From: Bidens hawaiensis
Lineage: Eukaryota > Streptophyta > Magnoliopsida > Asterales > Asteraceae
Assembly: GCA_021521415.1 (NCBI GenBank)
Contig: JAIQDT010005477.1
Span: 124,001-188,000, forward strand
DNA: 64,000 nt
Direction of reading: 5' to 3'
Part shown: positions 33,958 through 45,697 of the stretch, piece by piece
Layout of the letters: each line of letters opens with the position of its first letter
How positions within the stretch are numbered: the first letter of the stretch is position 1
Translations under genes and position numbers: made by a program
Notes under the pieces: model-generated
The model's input: only the letters and a program-made list of their open reading frames with translations
Database searches by the model: none
Told to the model about the DNA's origin: nothing

Positions 33958-36900
33958 TGTCACACCCCGACTAGCACAATGCGGAAGCGTAAAACCGGAG
34001 TGTAACAGACACCTCTGGTATAAACAGATTGTTTATAAAGAAACATTACAAACTAATTTACAATATATTACACTTCTTTGTTCTATCATTGTTTTACAGT
34101 CTAGGTGGTACAAACAAAACTAGTTCGTTAACTAAACGTTCTTACTACTAACACCCTTGCCTCTATTCACATAGCATCAACCGAACACTTTGGGCAAATA
34201 ACAGATCACCAAATCATTCCAATTTAGGTACACCTGAAAAGCAGTTTAAAACGGGTCAACTACTAGAATTGGTGAGTTTCACGAGTTTCAAGAAATCAGT
34301 AATGAGTATTCACAAGTCAACACTTGTAATCATGAAATAAGTATGTATGTATGTAAATGATGTATGTGATGTAATTATGCTAAGCTACAGTGAAGCCTGG
34401 ACTGTTCGTGTTGCGTGCTTCCATTTCCCACGCTCAATCAACCACTGTGGCCCTTTTCCGCCCACAACATGCCCCGATAGCTATGTCTAACACTACATAG
34501 CTGGTTTGTAAAAAATATGGACATGTGCAAATGGGATAATATCTCAAGCAACCGTGCTGGCCCCGCCTAGGTTTGTCAAACCAATAGTACTATTCACAAG
34601 CCACCGGCTCGAAATTAATCACTGTGATCGTGGGGACTTTGTTAGCACTTAGATAATTCACATCATCACATGTTTTAGATAAGTATATAGATATAAGCAA
34701 ACATGCTTTTCACCCCAAAAGTTCGTAAAACAGTTTAAAAGTGGGGTCCTAAAACTCACAGTTTAGTAGATATTCAGTACTGTATCAGCTCGTGGTTTGT
34801 TTGGTCTGCTATCAGTAGTCCCTATAATGAATATTATAATAATATTAATATTTTAATATTATTATAATCTCAATACTAAACTGAGCTGTATAACTAATCT
34901 GGGTGTAGCTGGAACGCCCAGAAAGTGGCAATAGGCTTAGGTTGTGATGTTGTTCAATGTCTAATACTTAAAACTGAATTTGGCTCAGATTCCCGTTTTC
35001 CCAGCTGGGCCAAGTTGTTCGTTTACGCGTTCAGAAAACAGTTATGGGAAAATAAGGTTGGGTAAATGTATTGGTTAATAAAATGATTAAGTTATAAATA
35101 AGGATTACATACTGGGGTCCCGGATTAGCCACAGGGCCCATTTCCGTTTATTCAGTTTGATTTAAGAAGAAACGCGCACAATCCATCCGGATTGTCCAGG
35201 TTTTTCATAGAAAAGTTCGTTTTCACTTAATTAGTCCAAAAATATGATTTTTGATCACTCTTGGTGTTTTGATATTCCCGCAGATTCGCTAGTCGCAAAC
35301 TTGCCGGATTTTATAAAAAACTGAATTTATTTAATATTCAAATTAGCATAATTAATTAACCGTTAATCATTAAATTATGAAAATTTAGTCACTTATCAAT
35401 TAAAATATTTACATTTTTATAAAAATATTTCTGGAATTTATTTACTGATTTATTAATTTATAAAAATTCATTTTATCAGCTATATTTCGCCTGAAAATCG
35501 TCCGTTTACCCCAAACAATTTCCAAAAATTCCACAAAAATTCTTGAATGCTCAAATCATGTCCCAAATCAACTTGTATTAATTCCAGAATGTAAAAAGTT
35601 CGTGCGATATTCTTTTCGGCCCAAATTCGGCTATAAAAATTCACACTAACGCATATAAACAAAACACCTTTAAACTTCTCCAAATGATCCCAAAATTCAT
35701 ATGTGATCAAAATACATCAAATAAGAGTTCCCAGAAAAGTTTCATAATTTTTGAAGTATTTTAGCTATTTTTCCCAAATAAACGTCCCAATTCGGTAATA
35801 AATTCGCCAAATATTCTCGGATGGTCGAAAAATTACCAAATTTGAACAGGGACTCATTGACATGGTCCCTGATGTCCCTGAAAAATCTCAAGTTCTAACC
35901 ATATGCACATCACAACCTTAACCTAAATAGCCCGTAAGCGAGTGTTTCGGCATTACCTTAGCTGGTTTGGCTCGTTTCCGACTTTTTAATCAAGTTTTCA
36001 GGTTCTTGTGCTTCTAAGAAAGATAGGTATAAGTCCTATATCACAAACCAAGAAATTTTTCATCAACATAACACCCCTTAACTTAGGATTTCGACTAGTG
36101 CACAAAATCGAACTTTCGAACCGTAAAAACGCCGTTTCAACCCTTTAATCCGTGTTTATGGCCAAAAACCTATCAAAACAGGTTCCTTACCATGTATGAT
36201 CAAAACATGTTTATGGACCATTTTTAGGATTTTTACACGGTTAGGAATGATTTTTAGTAACCAAGACATGTTTTTATGGTATTAAACAAGTTTAAACAAG
36301 TACAAAAGCTACTTATTTAAGCTCCTTACCTTAGGGTTTGAAGGTTTTCTGGAAATTCAGCTTGCAGCTGCTTGGACCTCAACTCTTATAAACCAAAATG
36401 AATAAACAAGCTTGTAAAACAAGTTTTATAAAAAGAATGGGGGGTGGGGGTGGGCTGGCCGATCGAGATTTCTTATGGGCCTCCTTTGGGCTGTTTTGGC
36501 CCAATAATCTGGTTTCTCAAGCCCAAATACGAAAAGCCCGGTCCAAATTTAGTTCGGGTTCGGTTTTTGGCGCGAAAGACTTATCGGGTGCGTTAAACAA
36601 CACGAAAACGAGTGTTTTTCGGCTAGTTTTGTGTAAAATTATAAAAACATACTATATGTTTGTAAAAATCAAAAATATTTTCACGGATCGGTTAAAACAT
36701 TTCAAGTAAGTGTTTGGTAAGTCTTTTTCGGCTTAACGGATGATACAATTCTTGGTTTGTAACTATCTTTTGCGTTTAAATCTATAGCGAGTAGTTAAAC
36801 GAGCACATTTTCGTTTAACTTGTTTGCTATCAAACTAATGCCATATTTCTAATGTTTTAGCTTGTATAGATCGTATATCACTTATAGTTGGCCCCCCGAG

Positions 36901-37015
36901 ATATCTGGGTCATAACCCGACCCGTTCGATTAATCGTTTGTTACGCAAAAGGCGTTTATTTGCTTAATCGGTAAATACGTACTGAGATGTACCTTGTTTT
37001 GGCTCAAATATCACA
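33958..37015 (-). mobile_element. Solo LTR, 3058 bp, in E1 3' LTR
   Basis: It starts TGTCACACCCCGAC and ends AAATATCACA. The flanks are GATTC (33953-33957) and GATAC (37016-37020). The uninterrupted target in the E1 5' LTR reads GATAC, so this is a 5-bp TSD with one later change. The left end looks like the complement of a gypsy LTR 3' end (GGGGTGTGACA), so the LTR is on the minus strand. No gag, pol, PBS or PPT lies inside. The frame at 36398-36709 is incidental. A short inverted repeat rich in TAATATTA sits near 34827-34867. Confidence 0.85.
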
Positions 37016-37737
37016 GATACCTCCGCATTCTGTGAATTCGCATTAACTTAATCATGGATTCCGTTTGCATGGATGGAAATACCTCCGCATTCTGTGAATC
37101 CACACCAAGTTAATCATGGATCCCGTTTTCATAGATGGAAATACCTCCGCATTCTGTGAATCCGCACTAAAACATGTTTACATACTTGCAATTAACATAT
37201 CTTAACCCGAAATCGCTTAAAATATTGTTAAGGTGCACATAAGTGCAGCCATAATCTTGACAGCTTTCTGACTTGATTTTGTTTCATCCATAACTTACTA
37301 ATAATAAATCCAAATTTCTTAAATCCTGATTCTATGACGAAGATCGTCGAAAAACGAAGCTAATGATATAAAGAACTTTGAAAAACACCTCCGTTTGGAC
37401 CCCCAAACAACCATCTTAACAACAGTACGCAGATCTGCACACTTCTAAAAGATGGACATTTTTCTCATACTTCGGGGATCCAAATCAATAACTTTTCTAA
37501 ATCAAATTTATTCACAACACAATAATTTAGTGAACTGGAAATTTCCATAATGTTTCATCGATGATTGATATTTCTAAAGTGAGTTTAAATGACCAGGTTA
37601 GAATCTGTCCAAAACAGAAAACAACTTTACAAACATCTTTTGCATTCTACCTTTCGCCTATAAACATCCCGTTAAAAACTAGCATTCTCATAACGGCATC
37701 CAACCCTAATTTAAGTATCTTTAATCCTCTAGGGTGT

Positions 37738-37935
37738 TGATGTTGTCTCATTTATACATATTATATAAATATTCCCTACTTGTAGATACTTTTGAGCCAT
37801 GTTTTTATTAAATATTATTAATATTTGGTTCAAATGTGAGTTTAATGGTTTTTAGAGACAGTGAGTTAAAATGAAGCACTTTTACTAAACTTGAAACCGA
37901 AGAATGAAGGATCGAGTGTATGCTATAGTTTACTA

Positions 37936-37976
<41 letters not shown>

Positions 37977-39660
37977 TTATTAAAAGAAAAAGAAAAAAAA
38001 ATAATATGTAAGTATTACGTAATAGTTATTATTATTATTATTATTATTATTATCTACTAAAACCAGTTTATATGTATTTTATATAAGTTTGTAAGATACA
38101 AATTAGATTCATATTAAAATTAATGTTTCAACATATGGATTAAAAATGAATTCATGTTTCTCGTACAGGTGAGTTAAAATAGGTGTAAGTGTTGGTTGGC
38201 TTAAAGTTAAATGTGAATGAAGGCTACGGATTAGATTGCAACAATTATTCTCCTATAACCCATTATTAAAAAGATTAAATACAAAAGTTATCTTACGGGC
38301 CAATGGCAATCATAAAGTAGGTTTGCAAGAAATCACAATAAATAGAAAAAAAAGGTCAGACGCAAGATTTTGAGTAGAAGGCGGCAGATTGTGTGGAGCA
38401 TAGGGAGAAGGAAAAGTCAGCCGAACAGAAGGGAAGTTCAATAACGGAAGAAAGCCGCAAGTCGATTTCTTCAGAGCTGTTTGGGTTCACACCTACTCAT
38501 TCAGACACGGTTCTCTTGGTTAAACTTTATTATTTTTTATTATGAAATTGGGTGGTGACCTTAATTATTTTAGTTTCTTGAACACGATTATTGGCTAAAC
38601 CTCTTGAACTACCTAGGTTGAGATGAATATTGATTTTATTTGACGGCTTATTTGGTTTTGACTTGTTACATGACATGATTATTATTGAAAAGCTTTATTT
38701 AATTCGATCTTGGATGTGTTAGTTATTGTTTTTATATAATTTTTACATGTGATTCTTCTTATTGCCTTGATTGGTTGATTTTGTATCGTTCGGTTAGGGT
38801 TATTTTGTTAGGTTTTAGACTTGGTGTTTTTGATCTATTTATGGTTAGCGCGACCATAGGAATCTTTTATGTAATTAATTATTAAAAATCAATAGGTTCA
38901 CCTTCCTTGAGACCGAGAGGTAATAGAGAGTCGGGTTGTCGCGTTTCTTTATTCGGCTAGGTTAGAATTGCGCGAGAGCGAATTTTGGTCTTGTTCGGTT
39001 TAGATTTGCATGCGAATAGGTGTCCTAGATCAAGTTAAATATTGTTACCCCTTTATCCCTAGAGTTGCTAGTACCAATTTTTAGTGGGTTTTGTGTCTTT
39101 GAGTCCGAGAGGAGATGCGTCATTAGGGTACCTAGTAATCTTTATCCCGGTAGGTTAATTTAATCTTCTTAGATTCGTGAGGGTTAGTTGGTGAGACTGA
39201 GAGGTGATCTAGCGAACTTTAATGAGTCTTAGTTGATTTATTTATTTTTAAGATCCCGGTGTTGTGTGATTAGTTAATTCCATTAGCCGTTGAACAGTCA
39301 AGAGAATTCTTGCCTTGGTAGTCGTTTCTCCATATTCGTTAAAACCTCGTTAGTTTCGTTAAGTTTTCTATTTTTGGTAACTTTTGTCAGTTAGTCCAGT
39401 TAGTCCAGTTAAACTATTTTTAAAAAGAAAAACTAAAATTAAAATCAATTAAATATTATTCTTAGGTAGGTCTTGTCTAGGGTTAGTGGTCATTAGCGTC
39501 CTTACGTGTCTTCGTGTTCGATACTCGAACTTCCTAGGTCTATACTACTTACGATCGGTACACTTGCCGGTTGTGTGTGGTCTTGTTAGGATTTTTGTTT
39601 TAAATTTAAAGCTTAGTTGTGAGGGTCATTCATTGTTATAGACTTATCCGATGCACATCA
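37738..39660 (+). mobile_element. Solo LTR of Tat/Athila type, 1923 bp, in E1 3' LTR
   Basis: It starts TGATGTTGTC and ends GATGCACATCA, with TSD GGTGT at 37733-37737 and 39661-39665. The ends and several blocks near the 3' end (TTCGATACTCG, CACTTGCCGGTT) are shared with the LTR at 705-2290, so it belongs to a related Tat/Athila family on the same strand. It contains (TTA)n runs near 37937-37970 and 38025-38054 and no coding sequence. Confidence 0.87.
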
Positions 39661-40257
39661 GGTGTCAACAATAACAAGTGGGTATCCAAGCTTACTTGAG
39701 CATACAATCTCTTGTTCAAGGTGAGATTCATAGCCCATTTTACTCACTTTTGGGTGGAACATGTAATCCTAAATCTCGTTTTACTTAATTACCATTATCA
39801 AATACGCATATTATATTTGTGCATTATTTGCTATCATGATCATTAATTTGTTAGATCATCGAGTGCTCATGTTGGTGTATTCTTATTCTATTTCCCAGAG
39901 TTGATGTATTCATGTTCAACTCGAGAGAGCTAGATTGACTCAAATCACTGTTAGTACAAATATAGCCATATGTTGGAAAACATCAATATTAGGACAAACC
40001 TTTGGATTGGGACCTCAAGCTTAGGACAACCTGTGTGGCTTGTGCCTCATTTATCATCAACATCGGGATTAATTGTCATGTTTATCATCAAATTTCGCAT
40101 ATGTATAATATGTTATCTTGATATGGGAATCACACAATATTTTCATAATCGTTTTTCCTAAACCTATGTTTCTCACCAACTTTTTAGTTGACCCGTTTTC
40201 TTACATGTTTCAAGTAATCAAGCTTAGGTCAAGACAAGAGAACTTAGGATGGCCTAG

Positions 40258-40743
40258 TGTTGGCTCAGCCGGGACCGAGACGATCCGAGCGCGTTCGAGA
40301 CGGAAGGTTTGATAACCAAAGACGGACAGAAACAAACACGAAACAAACGATTTCATTGATAAAAATGAAAGATTACATGCTTGTTAAACACTGAAATCAC
40401 GATCTATGGCAGGGGGAGGTCGAGCATGGCCTCCCCCCTCATCCGGACAGCACCTGGGCCCCGGGCACGCAAAAACCTCTAACTCTTACCTGTTCACGCC
40501 TGAAAGCTGGTATTTATACCCGCTGCCATTCGGTCAGGACTCATTCGATCGAATGAGTCCTATTCGATCGAATGGCAGACTCATTCGATCGAATCAGAAA
40601 CTCATTCGATCGAATGAGTATCCATTTGAAAATGCTCTTTCAAATGGATCACTTTCAGCGTGAACCACTACCTAGGTGTACAGCATACAACATAAACATT
40701 CTAAACTATTCGCCAAGCGACGGCCACAAAACATGCACCAACA
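40258..40743 (-). repeat. 3' LTR of E4
   Basis: TGTTGGCTC...GCACCAACA. In element sense, four copies of the decamer TTCGATCGAA (within 40549-40617) precede a TATA box TATAAATA (40511-40518). Two copies extend to the 14-bp palindrome CATTCGATCGAATG. The 85-codon frame seen here and in the other LTR is incidental. Confidence 0.93.
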
Positions 40744-41085
40744 TATTCCCCCTTGGACGTTGCTTGCGAATTGCTGTAGACACCTCTTGCAATCTTCAGT
40801 CAAATCTTCTGCTATATCTTGATAATCACGTTGAAGAATACCATCATTGCAGCAAGATTCCCCCTTAGACTGAACTCTCGGTTAATGATGCAAAGTGTTC
40901 TCCAATGCTGATATCTTCAGACAAAACAATCTGTTTAAAAACAACCAACTATAGAAATTCCCCCTCAGACGTTGGCGTGTATCCCAATATATAGACGTGT
41001 AAGCTCATATCGTCTTCCGCTGACTTAATAATGTATTGGGCAATCTTTGATGAGGCTTCCGATCCACAGCTACTCCCCCTAAACA
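40744..41085 (-). other. Multiple polypurine tracts of E4
   Basis: In element sense, AAGGGGGAATA (at about 40747), AAGGGGGAATC (about 40860), GAGGGGGAATTT (about 40962) and AGGGGGAGTAG (about 41072) occur at roughly 100-bp spacing. Multiple closely spaced PPTs upstream of the 3' LTR are a reported trait of Sireviruses. Confidence 0.8.
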
Positions 41086-41780
41086 GATTAGTTTGTATGC
41101 AGATTCATCATCGGAGACAAAGACACATCATTAACTTCGTGATTGCGAATCACCATTCTTCAACAGGATGCAGAAGTTGCTTTTGACAGTACTTCGTTGA
41201 CTTCTTCAACAGTAGCAGCTTCTGCAGGAATTGTTGAACTTGGAGATGATTGAGGAACATTTGACTCTTTTGCTTGATCCTCCTTAATCTCCACTAATGA
41301 CATCTTCAGAATGCGGAAAATAAATTAAACTTGGTTGGCCCATAAATAGTCAGATGCTCCTGACTACCCCACAATAACTCATCAGTAATCACTTTTCTCT
41401 GTTCTTCTGTGTTCTTATAACAATCACCACTGTAGAAGCTCAATGAACAAGGGGTTATCCATTAAACTTGTAAACGATAATTCCTTCAGGTGATTGTGCT
41501 TTGTTCATTGCCCCAATTTGCCGCTTTAACCATTAAACATTTAAACGCTCTGACTTTGCCGGCAAATATCAGTGAAAATTTCACTGTCACCAAAACTTTT
41601 CTGGATTGTAATCAACTTGTATAGGATGTCCAGAAAAATCTTCATCACTGACCCGAAAATTAACCGAAAATTTCCCGGAAATTTTGTCGAAAAAATTTTA
41701 TTTTTGCCAAACTTTTTCAGAAGACTTCCCGACTGATAAAAATGGCTTGGGCAAATTTTCGTGTAAGCGGGCGTTCCAGA

Positions 41781-41783
<3 letters not shown>

Positions 41784-41828
<45 letters not shown>
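41784..41828. repeat. Poly(T) tract
   Basis: A run of about 45 T in the E4 leader. The lysine-rich frame across it on the minus strand is an artefact. Confidence 0.95.
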
Positions 41829-41829
<1 letters not shown>

Positions 41830-41837
41830 GTCTGGAA

Positions 41838-42200
41838 CATGTTCGATCGAATGAAGCACATATTCGATCAGATGAAGAACAGATTCGATCGAATGAAGAA
41901 CTGGTTCGATCAGCTATTTGAATTTGACACTTTGAGCGGGAAAACCAGTTCGATCGAATACAATCTGATTCGATCGAATGAAGAACTGGTTCGATCAGCT
42001 ATTTGAATTTGACACTTTGAGCGGGAAAACCAGTTCGATCGAATACAATCTGATTCGATCGAATGAAGACAATCGAATGGGCGGGAAAACTGGCGTTTGA
42101 ATTTGACACTTTAGAGCGGGAAGACTGATTCGATCGAATCAGTCAATCGAATAGGCCTATTCGATCGAATGGGGAACTCGTTCGATCGAATGGACTGATT
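41838..42200 (-). repeat. TTCGATCGAA palindrome array in E4 leader
   Basis: Nine copies of TTCGATCGAA, plus degenerate TTCGATCA forms, lie between the PBS and the start of the interior. A unit of about 84 bp containing two of them (from GAAGAACTGGTTCGATCAGC) is tandemly repeated. With four copies per LTR the element carries 17 exact copies. Confidence 0.92.
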
Positions 42201-42346
42201 CGACTCCTTCAACGCCAGCCCAGAAAACGCGAAGAACACGAAGAACACACCAACATTTTAACGTCCAGAACGCATAAAATCAAGAGCTCGGTTTGCTAGA
42301 ACGGTTGTTAGACCCTTCTAGCGGTAACCGTGGCTCTGATACCAAT

Positions 42347-42832
42347 TGTTGGCTCAGCCGGGACCGAGACGATCCGAGCGCGTTCGAGACGGAAGGTTTG
42401 ATAACCAAAGACGGACAGAAACAAACACGAAACAAACGATTTCATTGATAAAAATGAAAGATTACATGCTTGTTAAACACTGAAATCACGATCTATGGCA
42501 GGGGGAGGTCGAGCATGGCCTCCCCCCTCATCCGGACAGCACCTGGGCCCCGGGCACGCAAAAACCTCTAACTCTTACCTGTTCACGCCTGAAAGCTGGT
42601 ATTTATACCCGCTGCCATTCGGTCAGGACTCATTCGATCGAATGAGTCCTATTCGATCGAATGGCAGACTCATTCGATCGAATCAGAAACTCATTCGATC
42701 GAATGAGTATCCATTTGAAAATGCTCTTTCAAATGGATCACTTTCAGCGTGAACCACTACCTAGGTGTACAGCATACAACATAAACATTCTAAACTATTC
42801 GCCAAGCGACGGCCACAAAACATGCACCAACA
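42347..42832 (-). repeat. 5' LTR of E4
   Basis: 486 bp, indistinguishable by eye from the 3' LTR. The TATA box is at about 42600-42607 and palindromes are within 42638-42706. The PBS lies at 42333-42345. Confidence 0.93.
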
Positions 42833-43059
42833 CCTAGGAACTAAATAAAGAACAAATCTGTTATGTTTATGTTTTAAGTATGTGAGATGTTGGATGTTTT
42901 GTTTGTTTTAAACTAATGTAACCTATAAATATTTCAACCTAATTAGTAATAACTTGTGGTTATCTTTATTACCTTGGAACTTGTTATTAATAATGAAGTC
43001 ACGCACCGTGGTTTCCGCACACGGTGTAGGGTGTGACAACCAGCATCTTTATCACCAGC

Positions 43060-43456
43060 GATTTGAATTGTTCGCTTGTCAGGGGCTTGAAGTTCTATGG
43101 TTTTCTTATTGGAAATGATACGGGCATGGTTATCGGATAACTAGTCCATACCTAGAACTATATCAAAGCCAGCTAATGTCATGGGCAATAATTGTACAGG
43201 TATGATATAGCCTGCTAACAGAATCTTTCCATTTTCTAAAGGTTTCGGAAATTTTGACTACCTCACCACTGGCCGTCTCAACGTTTATAGTTTTATTTAA
43301 TTTCTTTAAAGATTCGTTTAATAGACTACAAAACTTATAATCTATGAAACTTTTATTTACACCATAATCAAATAAAACTCTTGCATAAACGTTATTAACT
43401 AAGAACGTACCAGTGATGGTGTCTGGCATGTCTGCAGCCTTCTTGGTGTCGAGCAC
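43060..43456 (-). pseudogene. E6 retropepsin, decayed
   Basis: In element sense: PDTITGTFLVNNVYARVLFD, then YGVNKSFIDYKF, and ETASGEVVKI. The shape is that of chromovirus protease (normally VLFDSGADKSF), but the catalytic DSG/DTG reads DYG, so the serine/threonine of the active site is lost. A frameshift near 43240 follows, and the DWL region (43130-43170) is in another frame. Confidence 0.8.
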
Positions 43457-43926
43457 AAAGACTCGAGCATTCCTTTTTTTCCATCATTCTTGGTGCCACT
43501 TCCTCCAGCACCTCCACCTGCAACATTCCTTTTGGGGCATTCAAAGCTGAGATGCCCCATTTTCTTGCAATTGAAGCAAGTCATTTTATTCTTCCAACAA
43601 TCAGCCGCAACATGCCCTTGATTTTTGCATGAATCACAGACGGAAGATGTTGAAGCGGCAAATCGGCATCGACCCAGATGATGCCTCTTACAAATTTTAC
43701 ACAGTGGAAAGTTAGAGGTAAAACCGCCCCTCTTTCTGTCCACCTCCTTACTCTTGAAATGGGTAATCCCTTTCCCCTTCTTTTCATTCATTGCATTTTC
43801 TTTCTTATCCTCTTCCTTGTTTCGGATAAGACCATTTATCAGATAACCAGTCAGTTCCATGGCGGAATCGGCTGTTTGCGGCAGATGAGCCTCACCATGT
43901 CTCGGATCTCTCTTGGTAGACCCCAA
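43399..43926 (-). pseudogene. E6 gag nucleocapsid with zinc knuckles
   Basis: The frame contains RRGGFTSNFPLCKICKRHHL, CDSCKNQGHVAADC and CFNCKKMGHLSFEC. The last two are standard CX2CX4HX4C zinc knuckles that bind RNA during packaging. A Gly-rich linker follows (GGGAGGSG), then a frameshift into the protease. The upstream part contains CYIWGLPREI (different frame), the end of the capsid domain. Confidence 0.88.
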
Positions 43927-44406
43927 ATGTAGCAGGTTACCTTGCTTGATTCAGGTGTTACCAATTGAGGCACGAGCCTACAATACTCTAGTCCCTCGTA
44001 TTCGTTCCGACTACCTTGTGATTGAGAAACTTGGTTTGGATTAAGTATGTCTCGTGCACCGGACAGAACTTCCGCAGAACCAAATATTTAAATTCTTCCC
44101 ATGTCAATTGATACATGGTTTTTCTCCCTTTGTCATTAACAGAGTGTTCCACCACTCTATGGCTTCCCCTTTAAACATTTGTGAGGTGTACTGGATCTTC
44201 TCCTCCTCGGTACACTTGTTTATGATGACAATCGATTCCATCTCTTCAAGCCACCTTATGGCTGCTATGGCACATTTGTCATCGTAAAACGCCTTCAGTC
44301 CACACGTCTTGAAGTCTTTAAATAAACAGCCTTCGATTCTTAACTTCTTTTTAAAGGTTCGGTTAAACTCTTCACCATTGGTTGAACCTTGATCACTTTC
44401 TTCATT
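43927..44406 (-). pseudogene. E6 gag capsid region, frameshifted
   Basis: Across shifting frames the minus strand encodes CAIAAIRWLEEMESI, then FKGEAIEWWNTL, then TWEEFKYLVLRKFCP and VTCYIWGLPREIRD. These are the ordered hallmarks of the Retrotrans_gag capsid in chromoviruses (W-LE-ME, A--WWN, W--F-----KFCP, YI-GLP). No single frame covers the domain. Confidence 0.78.
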
Positions 44407-45697
44407 TTAAGGTGTAGGATTCAGACGGGATTTGGATTTAACAGTTTTACTGGACTGTCGAGTTTCACTTTGATGCACCAATTTTTCTTTCATAGTGGGT
44501 AGCAAAATATTCATTACATTAATCATTTCTTGCATATTTGTCATTAGCTGCTCATAGTTCCCTTGAGCAAGCTCAGTTTTTGATCGGTTGCTTCTTACGT
44601 TAGAAACTTCCTTGTTTTGAGAGAGATTACTTTGTTTCGACATTCTGTAATTATAAAGAGAACAATTTAGAACCAAAGGTTTTTATTTATATACCGACGA
44701 ACATATCACAAACGGGAATATATTACAACAACAACTCCAACTACCACGAACTTAGAAACAAATGATGCACACAGTGTTCTAACATTGATAAAAAGGTACA
44801 AATACAACAGGGTGGGATTCCTAATCTTTCATATAATCTTTGATCATTTTCTTCATTTTACTACATTTCTGTAGTAACTTGCTTCCCGTTTTCTTTCTCT
44901 TGCTACCTTCAGTAGCAATCTTTTACCTCAACTCATTTGTTTCATGGAGTGCCCGGTCAAGATGTTCTTCTTGGGATTGAGGTATGACATTTGGATATCC
45001 ATATCGAGGTGGTGGATCTTGATATCCCATCATAACAATGTCATAGTGGTTTCTTGGGTACGGTGTTGGGGGACTTGACTCGAATGGTAAATTATAGAAT
45101 ACTTCTGCAGCTTCTCTTTGTTGCCTTATTTCATTTGCTTGTTCCGATATAATAGGAACAACACCGGTATAAGGTGGAAAGCTACTTTGAATCCCTTGAA
45201 TATAAGGATCTTGCGGATCGTAATAAGAGGACATGTGAAACATCTGATGTTGGCAGCCAATATTTGGTGGACAATCACATCTTGGATTGTCTCCAACATA
45301 ATGGTTTCCTTCATCGATACTCATTTCTTCCGAAGTTTCCTCTTTAGGATCTTCATCTAACTCTTCATCTGGATCAGTTTCTCTTTCAGGATCTTCCTCA
45401 GATTCCTCCTTGGAATCAGTTTCCACATCATCTTTATTCAAGTCTACTTGTATGGTTACCTTTTCTAGAGATCACCCTCATTTTAGGTCTCTTGGATGGA
45501 ACTGCAATAGAATCATTGGGGGAATCTGTTGGGTTATAGATTGGATTTCTGGTACGCCATCTGCTTTGGTCAGAATGACACTGCATCCAACTGGAGTAGT
45601 CTGGTTCAGGTTCTGGTTTGATTGGTTCATCGACTTCCATTTTGTCAGCAAGATGATTCTCTGGAGTCGGTGGATTGCTCGGTATAGGAATTGGCAT
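44407..45697 (-). pseudogene. E6 gag N-terminal extension
   Basis: The frame starting near 45697 (MPIPIPSNPPTPEN...EPIKPEPEPDYS) passes by a frameshift into an acidic, Glu/Asp-rich block (45441-44923: DSKEESEEDPERETDPDEEL, then PRNHYDIVMMGYQDPPPR). A further frame, 44676-44407, carries QLMTNMQEMINVMNILLPTM and leads to the capsid. Pro- and acid-rich N-terminal extensions are common in gypsy gag of Asteraceae-like genomes, but I cannot name a domain. Confidence 0.55.

Larger units (their letters stand above)
40258..42832 (-). mobile_element. E4: non-autonomous copia-type element with identical LTRs
   Basis: It is 2575 bp with TSD CCTAG (40253-40257 and 42833-42837). LTRs are 486 bp each (40258-40743 and 42347-42832) and I see no difference between them. 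A PBS (GCTCTGATACCAA) adjoins the right LTR, so the element is on the minus strand. Four purine tracts of the AGGGGGAA type lie in the 340 bp next to the left LTR. The 1.6-kb interior holds no gag or pol. The only hint of coding is a 45-codon frame ending near 41170 (MSLVEIKEDQAKES...). LTR starts (TGTTGG), PBS and PPT style match the Sirevirus-like E3, so E4 probably uses proteins of a related element. Confidence 0.9.
5523..43038 (+). mobile_element. E1: nested plus-strand Ty3/gypsy chromovirus
   Basis: The limits are fixed by TG...CA LTR ends and a 5-bp TSD, ACCAG at 5518-5522 and 43039-43043. The order is 5' LTR (5523-25725, split by E2), PBS 25728, gag nucleocapsid and protease 26164, RT 27.0-27.76 kb, integrase 29.8-30.76 kb, PPT 33173-33185, and 3' LTR (33186-43038, split by three insertions). 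Without later insertions each LTR is about 2.3 kb. The element lacks most of the capsid, the RT connection/RNase H and the first half of integrase, and has stops and frameshifts, so it is defective. It sits in the protease-RT linker of the older minus-strand element E6. Confidence 0.88.
33186..43038 (+). repeat. 3' LTR of E1, split by three insertions
   Basis: Pieces of the LTR are 33186-33957, 37016-37737, 39661-40257 and 42833-43038. They are separated by a solo LTR, another solo LTR and E4, each with its own 5-bp TSD. Joined, the pieces give about 2.28 kb and follow the 5' LTR throughout. The end GGTGTGACA at 43038 is followed by the TSD ACCAG. Confidence 0.9.

Noticed and set aside
41541..41861. 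106-codon frame with a long lysine run
   Set aside because: The lysines are the poly(T) tract read on the minus strand.
40406..42752. Two identical 85-codon frames (40406-40663 and 42495-42752) beginning MAGGGRAWPPP
   Set aside because: They lie in the two identical E4 LTRs, on the strand opposite to the element, and read through the palindrome array. They are not genes.
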